Source: Massilia psychrophila (GTDB lineage Bacteria; Pseudomonadota; Gammaproteobacteria; Burkholderiales; Burkholderiaceae_D). Taken from it: a stretch of 34,511 bases of DNA. A program made the translations under genes and the position numbers. The stretch is from assembly GCF_002760665.1 (NCBI RefSeq), contig NZ_PDOB01000040.1, positions 1-34,511 of the forward strand. Reading direction: 5' to 3'. A model generated the notes under the pieces. The model did no database searches and was not told where the DNA came from. It saw only the letters and a list, made by a program, of their open reading frames with translations. How positions within the stretch are numbered: position 1 is the stretch's first letter; every line of letters begins with the position of its first letter. Below, in pieces: positions 1 through 9,231 of this stretch.

Positions 1-1
1 C

Positions 2-607
2 CCGGCCCGGGGCCGCCTCGTCATCGCGCTGTTACTGGCCGTCGCCAGCGTCGCCGCGCTGTGGCGCCTGGCGACGCCGCCCGGGTCCGGCGCCAGCGCT
101 GCCGACGCCGCTGCGCCGGCAGCGGTGCCACTACCGGTTCACGGCGTGGCGCAAGAGCGGCAACCGCGCCCGCCACTGCCCGCCCAAGAGGGAAAGGCAG
201 AGGCAGAGGCAGATGCCGATCCGACGCCCGACCTTCGCAGTTACGTTGCGCGCGGCGAGAATCCGCCCATGTCCGAGGTGATCGAACGCCTGCACCAGCG
301 CGGCGTGTACTCCGGCCTGGGCGCCTTTTCGCCCCCCGGGACCAGCCCGCCGTTGATCGGGCTGGCGGTGCCCGAAGAATTCATTCTGCCGAAGGGCTAT
401 GTCCGCCATCACCAGGCCACCGACGATGGCCAGCGCATCGACGCCATCCTGATGTTCGCTCCCGACTTCCAGCTGTTCGACGCCAACAACGAGCCAATCG
501 CCATGCCCGAAAACCGCGTCGTGCCGCCGCAACTGGCTCCGCCCGGGTTGCCGATCCGGCGCATCGATCTCCCCGCACCAATCGACGCGGCAAGATCCGG
601 CCGCTGA
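2..607 (+). CDS. Unrecognised membrane-anchored protein, 5'-truncated by the window edge
   Basis: I do not recognise the family. The frame is open from the first bases of the window, so the true start lies upstream; a GTG at 125 is an internal codon rather than a convincing start. The visible ~201 residues begin with one hydrophobic helix (about residues 5-20, rich in Leu, Ala, Val), followed by an Ala/Pro/Glu-rich low-complexity linker that includes a small tandem repeat of Ala-Glu pairs (about 195-215). A folded part follows with repeated Pro/Gly turns. This layout suggests a single-pass inner-membrane protein with a periplasmic or exported domain. The TGA stop lies 2 bases before the ATG of the Lnt-like gene, so the two are probably cotranscribed. 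Coding is supported by the stop/start junction and frame-consistent third-position GC; function is unknown. Confidence 0.6.
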   Translation, partial: PARGRLVIALLLAVASVAALWRLATPPGSGASAADAAAPAAVPLPVHGVAQERQPRPPLPAQEGKAEAEADADPTPDLRSYVARGENPPMSEVIERLHQRGVYSGLGAFSPPGTSPPLIGLAVPEEFILPKGYVRHHQATDDGQRIDAILMFAPDFQLFDANNEPIAMPENRVVPPQLAPPGLPIRRIDLPAPIDAARSGR

Positions 608-609
608 AC

Positions 610-3081
610 ATGACCCTGTTTCTCCCTGCAACGGTGCGCGTCGTCGCGGCCATCCTCGCCAGTGCAGCCATGGCGGCGCTGTATGCCAGGGGCGGTGCTG
701 CCTGGCCCCTCGGTTTCGTTTTTCTGGTGCCGTGGTTGCGCCTGCTCGACGCCAGTTGCACGCTCTCTGCAACGCTGCTGCGCGCGTATGCGATGTCGCT
801 CGCTTTCACGCTGGCCGCCTTCGCCTGGTTCGGCATCGCCTTCGGGCTGTATGCACAGGTCGGTGCCAACATCGGCCTGGCGCTGCTGCTGCTTGCCGCG
901 CCGCTGTTCCAGCCACAGTTCCTGGTCTTCGCCGTGGTGCGCCACGTTATCGTGCGCCGGCATGGCGCCGCCACGGGCGCGCTCGCTGGCGCGGCGGCGT
1001 GGGTGGCGACAGAATGGCTGCTGCCCAAGCTGCTGGGCGACACGCTCGGCTACGGACTCTATCCGTCCCGCCTGCTGCGCCAGGGGGCCGACGTGGGGGG
1101 CGCCGCCGGCCTGACGGTCCTGCTGCTGCTGGCCAACGAAGCGGTAGCGGCGGCGCTCGCGCGGCGCCGCCACGGCGTCAACCTCGGCCTCGGCCTGCGC
1201 GCAATGCTCCTGCCGCTGGCGCTGGCAGCGTTGGTGCCGCTGCTGCTGGCCGGCTACGGCCAGGCGGTGCTCTCTGGCGAGCCTGCGCCTGCCGGCAAGC
1301 CCTTGCGCATCGGATTGATTCAATCGAATATCGTGAACTATGAACGTCAGCGCCAGGAAAGAGGAGCGCACGCGGTGGTTCGCGAGGTGCTCGACGCCCA
1401 CTTCGCGATGAGCTACGACGCCGTGGTACGGCAGCACGCGGACGCGGTGATGTGGCCCGAAACCGCTTATCCCACCACCTTCGGCCATCCAAAGAGCGAA
1501 GCGGGGGCCGCATTCGACCGCGAGATCCTTGGCATCGTCAATGCCGCCGGCGTGCCGTTCGTCTTCGGGACCTACGATCGCGACAGCGTTGGCGAATATA
1601 ACGCGGCCGCGTTCGTGCTGCCCGGCACCGGCCTGCTGGGCTTTTATCGCAAGACGCGCCTGTTCCCATTCACCGAGTACGTGCCGGCCTGGCTGGACGG
1701 GCCGGCGTTGCGGCGCCATCTGCCGTGGACTGGCAACTGGCACCCTGGAAATGGCGCACGGGTGTTTCCATTGCGGCTGCGCGACGGCCGCCAGATCCCG
1801 GTGCTGCCCCTGATCTGCCTCGACGCCGTCGATCCCGGCCTGGCCATCGATGGCGCCCGGCTGGGCGCGCAGGCGATCCTGACCATGTCGAACGATGCGT
1901 GGTTCACCACCACGCCGCTGGGCGCGCAAATGCACCAGGTGGCGGCGGCATTTCGCAGCATTGAAACCCGGCTGCCGCAATTTCGCGTCACCACCAACGG
2001 CTATAGCGCGGTGATCGACGCGGCAGGCAGCGTGCTGGCCGGGACGCGCATGGGCGAACCGGCGCTGGTGCTCGCCGACGTCCCGCTGCGCCCCCCTGCG
2101 CGCACCTTGATGGTGATGTGGGGCGACTGGGTCGGGTTGGCCGCCAGCGCAAGCCTGGTAGCGCTGGCGGCATGGTCGGCCTTGCCGGCGCGGCGAGAGA
2201 AAGCGGCGCCCGCCGGCCTGGCCCTGGCCTGGCCCGTCGAAGTGGCGGTGTTGCCTCGCGCCGCCCGCATCGCGGCCGGGGTATTGCGCGCCCTTGCGGG
2301 CGGCGGCCTGCTCTGGATGTGTCTGGCCTTGCTGCGCGATGAGGCCTTGCGCACCAACACGCTGGCGCAAGTGCGCATGTTCGCCGGCGTCTTCCTTGCG
2401 CCTGAGGCCGCTTCGTGGTGCGTCATGTTCCTTTTTTCTGCAAAGGCGTCGATCGGCAATGGCACTCTGGTGCTGACACGCGGCGCACGGCGCTTTGAAC
2501 TTGCGCTTGGCGACATCGCCGGGGTCCGGATATGGTCGCTGCCACTGCCCTGCCCGGGGGTGTCATTGTGGCTTGCTTCCGGCCGCCGCTGGCGCTACGA
2601 CCTTGCGCTCGCCAATCCAAACGTCCTGCTTGGCCTGCTTGACGCCGTCGGCGGCCCTCCTGTGCGGCAGCGTACGCGCGCACGCGGCGTGATGCAGGCG
2701 TATGTGCAGGCAGGCTTGGGCGTCCGGCGCTCGCGGCTCGACAATCGGTTTGCCAGGAATGTGCTGCTGCCGCTCGCGCTGGCGATTCCGGCGTTCCACC
2801 TGCAGCAGCATATTGCCTACGGCGGCGCTTTTGGCGAGTACTACAGTTTTGGCCTGAAGGCTTACCTCACGGCCTTCGCGCTGTGGTGGGCCGCCTGGTC
2901 CATCGGTGTGGTACTGAGCCAGGCGTTGTTGCGAGCGGCAATCGAAGCCGCTACGCTGCTGGCAGCGCTATTGCGGCCACGACGGGCCATCGCTATCCGG
3001 CGCCAACTGCAACACGTTGGCCATGCGGCACTGTTTCTTGGTCTGCCGGCGTGGCTGCTGCTGACCGTCTATGGCGCGTAG
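610..3081 (+). CDS. Apolipoprotein N-acyltransferase-like (nitrilase superfamily) membrane protein with extra C-terminal membrane module
   Basis: An 823-residue protein. Residues ~1-225 hold several transmembrane helices as in Lnt, and residues ~230-490 a carbon-nitrogen hydrolase domain. The Glu-Lys-Cys triad is visible: E284 in WPETAYP, K348 in FYRKTRLFPFTEYVP and C403 in LICLDAVDP. Lnt usually has ICYE at the Cys, so the LD after Cys is a deviation. True Lnt proteins are about 510-540 residues; this one continues for ~290 more, with a PH-like soluble stretch (~620-690) and further hydrophobic helices to the C-terminus. The ATG at 610 is chosen because it directly follows the upstream stop and begins the first membrane helix; the frame is open further upstream but overlaps the preceding gene. 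Family knowledge suggests acyl transfer or amide hydrolysis at the periplasmic face. Whether it is the housekeeping Lnt or a specialised paralogue cannot be told here; the fusion and Cys context favour a paralogue. Confidence 0.8.
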   Translation: MTLFLPATVRVVAAILASAAMAALYARGGAAWPLGFVFLVPWLRLLDASCTLSATLLRAYAMSLAFTLAAFAWFGIAFGLYAQVGANIGLALLLLAAPLFQPQFLVFAVVRHVIVRRHGAATGALAGAAAWVATEWLLPKLLGDTLGYGLYPSRLLRQGADVGGAAGLTVLLLLANEAVAAALARRRHGVNLGLGLRAMLLPLALAALVPLLLAGYGQAVLSGEPAPAGKPLRIGLIQSNIVNYERQRQERGAHAVVREVLDAHFAMSYDAVVRQHADAVMWPETAYPTTFGHPKSEAGAAFDREILGIVNAAGVPFVFGTYDRDSVGEYNAAAFVLPGTGLLGFYRKTRLFPFTEYVPAWLDGPALRRHLPWTGNWHPGNGARVFPLRLRDGRQIPVLPLICLDAVDPGLAIDGARLGAQAILTMSNDAWFTTTPLGAQMHQVAAAFRSIETRLPQFRVTTNGYSAVIDAAGSVLAGTRMGEPALVLADVPLRPPARTLMVMWGDWVGLAASASLVALAAWSALPARREKAAPAGLALAWPVEVAVLPRAARIAAGVLRALAGGGLLWMCLALLRDEALRTNTLAQVRMFAGVFLAPEAASWCVMFLFSAKASIGNGTLVLTRGARRFELALGDIAGVRIWSLPLPCPGVSLWLASGRRWRYDLALANPNVLLGLLDAVGGPPVRQRTRARGVMQAYVQAGLGVRRSRLDNRFARNVLLPLALAIPAFHLQQHIAYGGAFGEYYSFGLKAYLTAFALWWAAWSIGVVLSQALLRAAIEAATLLAALLRPRRAIAIRRQLQHVGHAALFLGLPAWLLLTVYGA

Positions 3082-3146
3082 CTACGCCATCAGGCAATGC
3101 GGTTGCCGCGTGCGGCCCGATGCGATTGAATTTGGTCGCTCGCCGA

Positions 3147-6113
3147 TCATGCGCCGTGATCGTCGCGCTTTTTGAAATTGATGACATTGACCAGCTGGGG
3201 CCGGGGACTGATCGGCTTATCGAGCGTTTCGACAAATGCCAGCAGTTCAGGATCGATAATGAAGCTTGCCGATGATTTTACCCCGAGCATCAGGGACGGG
3301 GCACCAGGGCGCGCAACGGCGTAGCCCTGCACATAATCGACGCCGATTTCGGCCAGCGTCTGCACAGTTGCACAGTCTTCCGCCCATTCGGCGATGGTCT
3401 TCATGCCGAGGTTCATGGCAAGACTGACGATGGCTTCCACGATGGCGACGTTGGCCGGGTGCGCATTGATGTTGACGATGAAGTTGCCGTCGATTTTCAG
3501 TACGTCGGCGGGCAACTCCTTCAGGTACGAGAACGAGGTGTAGCCGGCGCCAAAATCGTCGAGTGCCACTTTGACGCCGTAACTGCGCACCCGGTCGATG
3601 AAGCGGCGTGTGTTTTCAAGGTCTTGCAACGCCACGCTTTCAGTGATCTCCAGGCACAGGCGAATGGCCACATGCTGGTTTTGCTCGAGGATGTCGAACG
3701 CATCCTCGGCGAATCGCTCATCGTTGAGTGAAGCGCCGCTCAAGTTCATGCAGACGAATTGCGTGCGTCCCAACTGGTCGTAGTTGGCCGTCATCCAGGC
3801 CAGCGTTGTCGTCATGACCCAGCGGTCGATCACGCCGATCTGTCCGCTGCTTTCAGCGGCGCCGATGATCCGCCCGGCAGGTATCACGCTGCCATCGTGG
3901 TCGCGCATACGCAGCAGCACCTCGAAATTGAGCGACTCCGACGGCGCCTTGAGCGACATGATGGGCTGCATTTCAATGAACAGGCAGTCGACGACGCTGC
4001 CGCTCGCCAGCCGTTCGACCAGGTCCAGCTCCGCTTCGCGCTCGATGAACGCTGCGGCGTGTTTTTCGTACACCACCAAACCGCCGTTAAAGCTGGTTTT
4101 GGCTTCGCGGCAGGCCCAGTCGGCGCTCGACAAGGAGTCCTTGAGCAACGATTGCGAAGCCACTTCGATCAGGCCGACGGAAACGCGCACGTGGAATGCC
4201 TTGTCGCCGATAAGGTAAGGCATTTCGCTGATGCTGCTGATAATGCTTCGGCAGGTCTGGGCCGCCTGCTCCATGGTGGCACCGAGCATGACGATGACAA
4301 ATTCGTCACCGCCGACCCGGCCGATGCAATGCTTCGCGGTGAGCATGCCGGACATGCGCGCGCACACTTGCTTCAACACCTCGTCGCCGACGCCGTGGCC
4401 ATACAGGTCGTTGATGAGTTTGAAGCGGTCGAGATCGAGGTACGCAAGCGCCAGCGGCCTGGCGAATTTAACCTCCTTCAACTCGCGCAGCGCGCCATCA
4501 TAAAATTTTTCAAGGCCGCGCCGGTTGCACACCTTGGTCAGCGGATCGTTATCGGCCATGAAACGCAGGTCCTCGATGGCCTTCGACTTCTCGGTGATGT
4601 CCTGGAGCGACCCTTCGATCTTGCCGCGCGCAAGTGTAGCCCGGATCAGGAAGCGCTTGCCGCTTTCGGTCCCGGGCGTTGTGTGACCGTTGATTTCAAG
4701 CTCGCTATCGGATTGCGTCTGCACCATGGTGTGCAACTGTTGCCAGGCGGCCTCGTCAAAATACCCGCTCCAGGACGTCGACGGCGCCCGCCCGGGCCCG
4801 CCCATCATGGCAAGCAAGGCCGGATTTTTACTCAGAAAATTGCCATCGAGGTCGAGCGTGAACAGGCCAATCGGCATCGCTTCATACGTGTGTTCCAGTT
4901 CAGCCTGCGCATCGACTTTTTGCCTGTGTTCCTGCCGCATTTGCTCGGCAATGGCGAGCGCCGCCAGCAAACTCGACGACAGCGCTGCGGTGACGCTGTT
5001 GACCGAGCCAATCAGGCTGGTGAAGCCGAAAGCGGCGGCAATCACTTCGGACATGCTGGCAAACAGGGTGATGCAAATCGAAGCGCCGTACCAGATCGCC
5101 ACCGGCGAGCGCGTCACTAACAGGATACGGACGAGGAAAAACAGAAATGCGCCAATGTTGAGGCCAGCGGCTACCCAGATGATCGGCAGAAAGGTTTTAT
5201 ACGGGATGATGATCGACATCACCAACAAAGGCACACAAGTCCATTGAAAAAATCTTAGAAATACGGCATAGCCGACTTTTGCGATGTCATCTTTCAACAA
5301 GGTGCGAAACACGGTGAGCGTCAAGACATAATAGGCCGCCAGCGTCAGCGGCCGGGCGTAACCGATCCACGCAGGCGGCAGCGCCATCCCCAGCCACTGG
5401 AGGTCCCATCCGGCCGATAGCCCGGCCACCCGCAGATTCACGACCAGCCATGTTGCAAAAATGACGTACATACTGTTGCGATTGATCACTGCCGTTACCA
5501 GCATGAAGATCGCCAGCACTAGCAGTCCCCCGTCCAGCAAGCCGGCGTTGCGGTGGTACTCCTCTGCTGCGATGCGCAGCTGTGCCGCCGGCCACTCGAA
5601 CGCAGTCAGGCGTGCAGGTCCAACAAAATTGGCGCGGCACAGCACCTGGCGAGGGAACGCGGCCGCTTCCAGCGTCAGCGCAAACCCCGCCTTGATGACG
5701 CCAACGTCGCCGACAGCACGTTGGCGGTCGGCATTGCCGAGCGGCACCAGGGTCTGTGCATTCCAGCAAGCGGTATCGATTGCGTGCCTGGACGGAAACT
5801 CGGCCATGATCGGCCCGTTGTTCTCTGTGGCGCCAATGCCGAACTGGAACCAGAACGGCTTTTCGGAACGGTGGGTTTCATGGCGCTGTATTGCCGGGCG
5901 ACCAGCGAGCAGTTGCTGCGCCTGGGCCGGCGTCAATGCCTGGTCCGGCTCTTCGACGACGCGCAATGCCAGGGGCTTGGCGGGGGAATAGGGGAAAAAA
6001 CTCTGCCATGTCGAGAACGCAATCACGGTCACCACCGCAATCAAGGCAGGCATGCCGTAAGCCGCAAACGCGTGCAACACCCGGTCGAGATACAGGCCTA
6101 GATATTTTGACAT
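3147..6113 (-). CDS. Membrane sensor PAS-GGDEF-EAL protein (cyclic-di-GMP turnover)
   Basis: 988 residues. One N-terminal helix (~20-38) leads to a periplasmic domain (~45-185), then about seven helices (~190-390, 7TMR-like), a PAS-like domain (~405-510), GGDEF (~515-690) and EAL (~700-945). The GGDEF signature is intact at 601-605, so diguanylate cyclase activity is possible. In the EAL domain the signature reads EVL (731-733) instead of EAL, but the catalytic Glu and other expected metal and base residues are visible: N790 in MNLSG, E822 in EITES, DD at 852-853 in LDDFGAGY, K873 in KID, E912, and Q929 in QGY. Phosphodiesterase activity is therefore also plausible. The ATG at 6113 precedes the first helix; a GAGG lies rather far upstream. 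It converges on the Lnt-like gene and follows the FeeM-like gene on the same strand after 284 bases. The signal sensed is unknown. Confidence 0.88.
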   Translation of the reverse strand: MSKYLGLYLDRVLHAFAAYGMPALIAVVTVIAFSTWQSFFPYSPAKPLALRVVEEPDQALTPAQAQQLLAGRPAIQRHETHRSEKPFWFQFGIGATENNGPIMAEFPSRHAIDTACWNAQTLVPLGNADRQRAVGDVGVIKAGFALTLEAAAFPRQVLCRANFVGPARLTAFEWPAAQLRIAAEEYHRNAGLLDGGLLVLAIFMLVTAVINRNSMYVIFATWLVVNLRVAGLSAGWDLQWLGMALPPAWIGYARPLTLAAYYVLTLTVFRTLLKDDIAKVGYAVFLRFFQWTCVPLLVMSIIIPYKTFLPIIWVAAGLNIGAFLFFLVRILLVTRSPVAIWYGASICITLFASMSEVIAAAFGFTSLIGSVNSVTAALSSSLLAALAIAEQMRQEHRQKVDAQAELEHTYEAMPIGLFTLDLDGNFLSKNPALLAMMGGPGRAPSTSWSGYFDEAAWQQLHTMVQTQSDSELEINGHTTPGTESGKRFLIRATLARGKIEGSLQDITEKSKAIEDLRFMADNDPLTKVCNRRGLEKFYDGALRELKEVKFARPLALAYLDLDRFKLINDLYGHGVGDEVLKQVCARMSGMLTAKHCIGRVGGDEFVIVMLGATMEQAAQTCRSIISSISEMPYLIGDKAFHVRVSVGLIEVASQSLLKDSLSSADWACREAKTSFNGGLVVYEKHAAAFIEREAELDLVERLASGSVVDCLFIEMQPIMSLKAPSESLNFEVLLRMRDHDGSVIPAGRIIGAAESSGQIGVIDRWVMTTTLAWMTANYDQLGRTQFVCMNLSGASLNDERFAEDAFDILEQNQHVAIRLCLEITESVALQDLENTRRFIDRVRSYGVKVALDDFGAGYTSFSYLKELPADVLKIDGNFIVNINAHPANVAIVEAIVSLAMNLGMKTIAEWAEDCATVQTLAEIGVDYVQGYAVARPGAPSLMLGVKSSASFIIDPELLAFVETLDKPISPRPQLVNVINFKKRDDHGA

Positions 6114-6188
6114 GCTATTATTTCATCCTCACGGAAACTGTCCTCGCCACACATGGACCGCATCCGAAACTGCGCTCAAGCACACCGC

Positions 6189-6202
6189 GGGGTCTTGACC
6201 CC
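6189..6202. repeat. Short perfect inverted repeat in the intergenic gap
   Basis: Arms GGGGTC and GACCCC with a 2-base centre, inside the 284-base gap between the FeeM-like gene and the GGDEF-EAL gene. On the minus strand it lies about 80 bases upstream of the GGDEF-EAL start. It has no T-tract, so it is not a typical terminator. It could be an operator or chance. No small gene is evident in 6114-6397. Confidence 0.35.
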
Positions 6203-6397
6203 AAGGCGTTCGCCGCATCCAACCCAATCACGACCTAACTCGCACTGGTGCGGCGTTCTTCGATTATTAATGCAGGCGAATCTTACTCCGGTTTCATCAA
6301 TTCTATGGGGGAAATTAGTCTTTTTGGAGGCTGCCGACAGGTACATGAGCGATTCCTGGCGATTTGTTGCAATGGAACCACCTGCAGCATTGGTCCC

Positions 6398-7207
6398 TCA
6401 GGCGTGGGCGAAACGCGCCATCGGCCTCTGTGAGTCGCCGCCGTTAACTGCATGGGGTTGAGACGGCCTGGATGCGCGCCTTGGCAACATGCCGTTCACC
6501 CGTAAATCAATATCCGGATGGATAGTATTTATAATGAAATCATACATTGGATGCTTGGCCTTTATCCAACGCTCTTGCGCTGTTGCGATTTCGAATTTCA
6601 TCACGCGGTGCGGCATGTTATCCACATGATGCACCGGAACGTAGCCCATGCCCGGATAGACATCATCGAACAGTAGCCGGTCATACTGGCGGTCCACGGG
6701 CGAGCGCGCCGTAATGACCATCCAATCGATACTATCTAGCTGACAATATTGAAAATAAGCCTTGAACAACATCGACTTTACCAGCCGCCCCATTTTTTCT
6801 TGTGTCACGCCAAGGCGTGCCGCTTCAGCCAGGCGCTGCGTGGCGAGCCATTTTGGCAGCGCCAGTGAATCTTCCAGCTCGAGCGGCTTGAAGCAATTGG
6901 TCTGGATACGCATGGTGCCAAGCGGTGAACCGTCCAGCTTCGAGGATGCCAGCAAGACAATAACGCCGTCGTCGGAGTCCAGCGACTCAGCGACCTGCAA
7001 GGTTTCGGCAAAGCCTGGAACGTGGCGCGCATATGCCCCATGACGAATGGCGACGGCCTGCGTTAGCTCGGTCGAACTTTGCGCAATACTGATGGTGAAG
7101 GGCAAGTGCTCAACCATTTTTTTCGTTTGCACGCGCGCCAACTCAGGCATGGTCCTTTTCGCCATCGGGATGGGTTGGACAGTTGAAACGAAGTGCTGCT
7201 GGTTCAT
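6398..7207 (-). CDS. FeeM-like N-acyl amino acid synthase (GNAT/LuxI-like fold)
   Basis: 269 residues. The core (~35-210) resembles the N-acyl amino acid synthase FeeM/acyl-homoserine-lactone-synthase-like group of the GNAT fold: an N-terminal strand followed by RHGAYARH, the LGTMRIQTN strand, the RLAEAARLGV helix start and a conserved tail around DDVYPGMGY. FeeM enzymes use acyl-ACP to acylate amino acids such as tyrosine, giving long-chain N-acyl amino acids. The ATG at 7207 has a good GAGGAG ribosome-binding site about 8 bases upstream. The C-terminal ~35 residues are Arg/Pro/Ser-rich and probably disordered. No FeeL-type acyl carrier protein or exosortase gene is next to it in this window. 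The substrate is an inference from the family; the recognition comes from motif memory, not a search. Confidence 0.65.
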   Translation of the reverse strand: MNQQHFVSTVQPIPMAKRTMPELARVQTKKMVEHLPFTISIAQSSTELTQAVAIRHGAYARHVPGFAETLQVAESLDSDDGVIVLLASSKLDGSPLGTMRIQTNCFKPLELEDSLALPKWLATQRLAEAARLGVTQEKMGRLVKSMLFKAYFQYCQLDSIDWMVITARSPVDRQYDRLLFDDVYPGMGYVPVHHVDNMPHRVMKFEIATAQERWIKAKHPMYDFIINTIHPDIDLRVNGMLPRRASRPSQPHAVNGGDSQRPMARFAHA

Positions 7208-7807
7208 TGTGTTACTCCTCGGAAATACTTAATTAACGTTGCATCACTGCATCGGCAGATGAGCGTTGATTGCGTTTAACTAATATACCGACCGCTTGTT
7301 TGGTTTATATCCAAGAGGAGAGGCGAATAAATGCCTTTAATCTTTTAAGTAGCTTGAAAATTAAGATGGGGAGTGGCAGCGAAGAGGAAAAAGCCACCCG
7401 AGGGTGGCTTTTTTATTTGTTTCTGGCGAAGACGGTGAGATTTGCCTGCGCCTCGCACGCCGCCCGAGCGCGAGCACGCGCGTCGTCTTCGAATTCACGG
7501 CGGCGCCTGGCCACGTGCGGCACGCAGGTGGCTCACTCGTCCCCTGGGAGAGGACGAAAACCAAGACCACAGAAGTACAAATTTCCTATATGTCAACTAG
7601 ATAGGACTTTCATGGCTCAGCGAAGTCCAAAGCGATTACAAAAAAGATCGCGTTCATCGCCGACCGATCCGGTGCGCGTGGGTTATGACCGCCTTTGATA
7701 TGGGGTGACGGCCGCCCCGTCCACTTTCTTTTGCTAAATTTTGACCTGAAATTGCGGCCGCAACCCACAAACTTATTTTACTCAGGGGTAAATTTTCCGT
7801 ACGGAAG
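7208..7807. other. 600-base gene-free region
   Basis: No convincing gene on either strand; open frames here have composition unlike the neighbours and no recognisable domain. Its first part is AT-rich (7208-7380) and must hold the promoter of the FeeM-like gene, although I cannot pick a clear -35/-10 pair. It contains a strong bidirectional terminator (7388-7414) and a 12-base perfect palindrome with a TTCCGTACGG core at 7795-7806, just after the thiolase stop. Confidence 0.6.
7388..7414. terminator. Bidirectional rho-independent terminator
   Basis: A perfect stem with arms AAAAAGCCACCC (7388-7399) and GGGTGGCTTTTT (7402-7413), separated by GA. The T-run continues to 7414 on the plus strand and the A-run gives a T-tract on the minus strand, so it can stop transcription in both directions. 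The minus-strand use is the sensible one: it would stop transcripts leaving the box beta-oxidation block (thiolase stop at 7808) before the FeeM-like gene. Confidence 0.85.
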
Positions 7808-9010
7808 TCAGATTCGTTCGATCACGATAGCAATACCCTGCCCCACCCCAATACACATGGTACACAAGGCATAGCGGCTGCCGCTGCGGTGCAACTGGTA
7901 CATCGCGGTAGTGACCAGCCGCGCGCCGCTCATGCCGAGCGGGTGGCCGAGCGCGATCGCGCCGCCGTTAGGATTGACGCGCGCATCGTCGTCGCGCAGG
8001 CCGAGCTGGCGCATCACCGCCAGCCCTTGCGAGGCGAATGCTTCGTTCAGTTCAATCACGTCCATCTGGTCGAGCGTCATGCCCAGCTGCGCGAGCAGCT
8101 TTTGCGCGGCCGGCGCCGGGCCGATGCCCATCACCCGCGGCGCCACGCCGGCCGTCGCCATGCCGACGATGCGCGCCTTCGGCGTCAAGCCATGGCGCTC
8201 GGCCGCAGCCGCGCTGGCCAAGAGCAAGGCACAGGCGCCGTCGTTGACGCCCGACGCATTTGCCGCCGTGACGCTGCCGTCCGGCCGTACCACACCTTGC
8301 AGCTTGGCCAGCGCCTCGAGGCTTGAAAAGCGCAGGTGCTCGTCATGTTCGAATCTCACCGGATCGCCCTTTTTTTGCGCCAGCAGCACCGCCACAATTT
8401 CCTGTGCCAAAATGCCGTCTTTTTGGGCCCGCGCTGCCTTGACCTGGCTGTTGAAGGCGAACAGGTCCTGATCGGCGCGGCTGATAGCGTAATCAATGGC
8501 GACGTTTTCCGCCGTTGCCGGCATCGCGTCGGTGCCGTACAGCTTCTTCATCAGGAAATTCGGAAAGCGCCAGCCGATGGTGGTGTCGTAGATTGCCGCC
8601 TGGCGCGAAAATGCCGCGTCGGCCTTGCCCATGACGAAAGGGGCGCGCGTCATCGATTCGACGCCGCCGGCGATCATCAGCGAACAGTCGCCCGAGCGGA
8701 TCGCGCGTGCCGCGCTGCCTACCGCATCCATGCCGGAGCCGCATAGGCGGTTGACGGTGGAGCCGGGAACGTCCTGTGGCAGGCCGGCCAGCAGCGCCGA
8801 CATGCGGGCGACATTGCGGTTGTCTTCGCCGGCCTGGTTGGCGCAGCCGTAGATGACGTCATCAACGGCGCTCCAGTCGACGTTCGGATTGCGGCGCATC
8901 AGTTCGCGCAGCGGCAACGCGCCGAGGTCGTCGGCGCGGATGTCTTTCAGCGCGCCGCCGTAACGTCCGATCGGGGTGCGGATGGCGTCGCAGATAAAAG
9001 CTTGGTTCAT
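7808..9010 (-). CDS. pcaF: 3-oxoadipyl-CoA thiolase (acetyl-CoA acyltransferase)
   Basis: 400 residues, the normal length of PcaF/PaaJ thiolases. It would cleave 3-oxoadipyl-CoA with CoA to succinyl-CoA and acetyl-CoA, the last step of the box route. The N-terminus FICDAIRTPIGRYGG is typical of this subfamily. The nucleophile C90 (NRLCGSG), H356 (GHPLGMSG) and C386 (CTMCIGVGQG) are all present. I start at the ATG at 9010, which gives the usual N-terminus and has GAGA about 7 bases upstream; another in-frame ATG at 9022 would add four residues. The gene is the last one in the minus-strand box block, 287 bases after the porin stop, and is followed by the terminator at 7388-7414. Specificity for 3-oxoadipyl-CoA is inferred from subfamily and context. 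Confidence 0.9.
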   Translation of the reverse strand: MNQAFICDAIRTPIGRYGGALKDIRADDLGALPLRELMRRNPNVDWSAVDDVIYGCANQAGEDNRNVARMSALLAGLPQDVPGSTVNRLCGSGMDAVGSAARAIRSGDCSLMIAGGVESMTRAPFVMGKADAAFSRQAAIYDTTIGWRFPNFLMKKLYGTDAMPATAENVAIDYAISRADQDLFAFNSQVKAARAQKDGILAQEIVAVLLAQKKGDPVRFEHDEHLRFSSLEALAKLQGVVRPDGSVTAANASGVNDGACALLLASAAAAERHGLTPKARIVGMATAGVAPRVMGIGPAPAAQKLLAQLGMTLDQMDVIELNEAFASQGLAVMRQLGLRDDDARVNPNGGAIALGHPLGMSGARLVTTAMYQLHRSGSRYALCTMCIGVGQGIAIVIERI

Positions 9011-9231
9011 GGTTGTTCTCATGGTATTGATTGAATCAGGGCGGCCCCTGTGTGCCTGCGGCTGGTCGAAATGCGCGACGGCGCAGTTGGCGCCGGCTGC
9101 AATGATCGGGCCGACGTTGCGAACTGGCGGGCGGTACACCAGTTGCCCGGTGGTTACCTCGGTGCGTCTTGAGCAGCGCAAAGTCGGCGGCGGTCGTAAT
9201 TTCTGGGTCGCCCATTCAGGAAAGCGGCGAT

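Noticed and set aside
409-2370. Long open frame on the minus strand (653 codons)
   Set aside because: It is the antisense shadow of the Lnt-like gene, rich in Arg/Gln/His as expected for a reverse frame of high-GC DNA, with no domain.
3759-5120. Long open frame on the plus strand (453 codons)
   Set aside because: Antisense to the GGDEF-EAL gene; no recognisable motif and shadow-type composition.
7270-7698. 142-codon open frame in the gene-free region
   Set aside because: It runs through the perfect terminator stem, is Arg/Ser-rich in its second half, and lacks any recognisable similarity.
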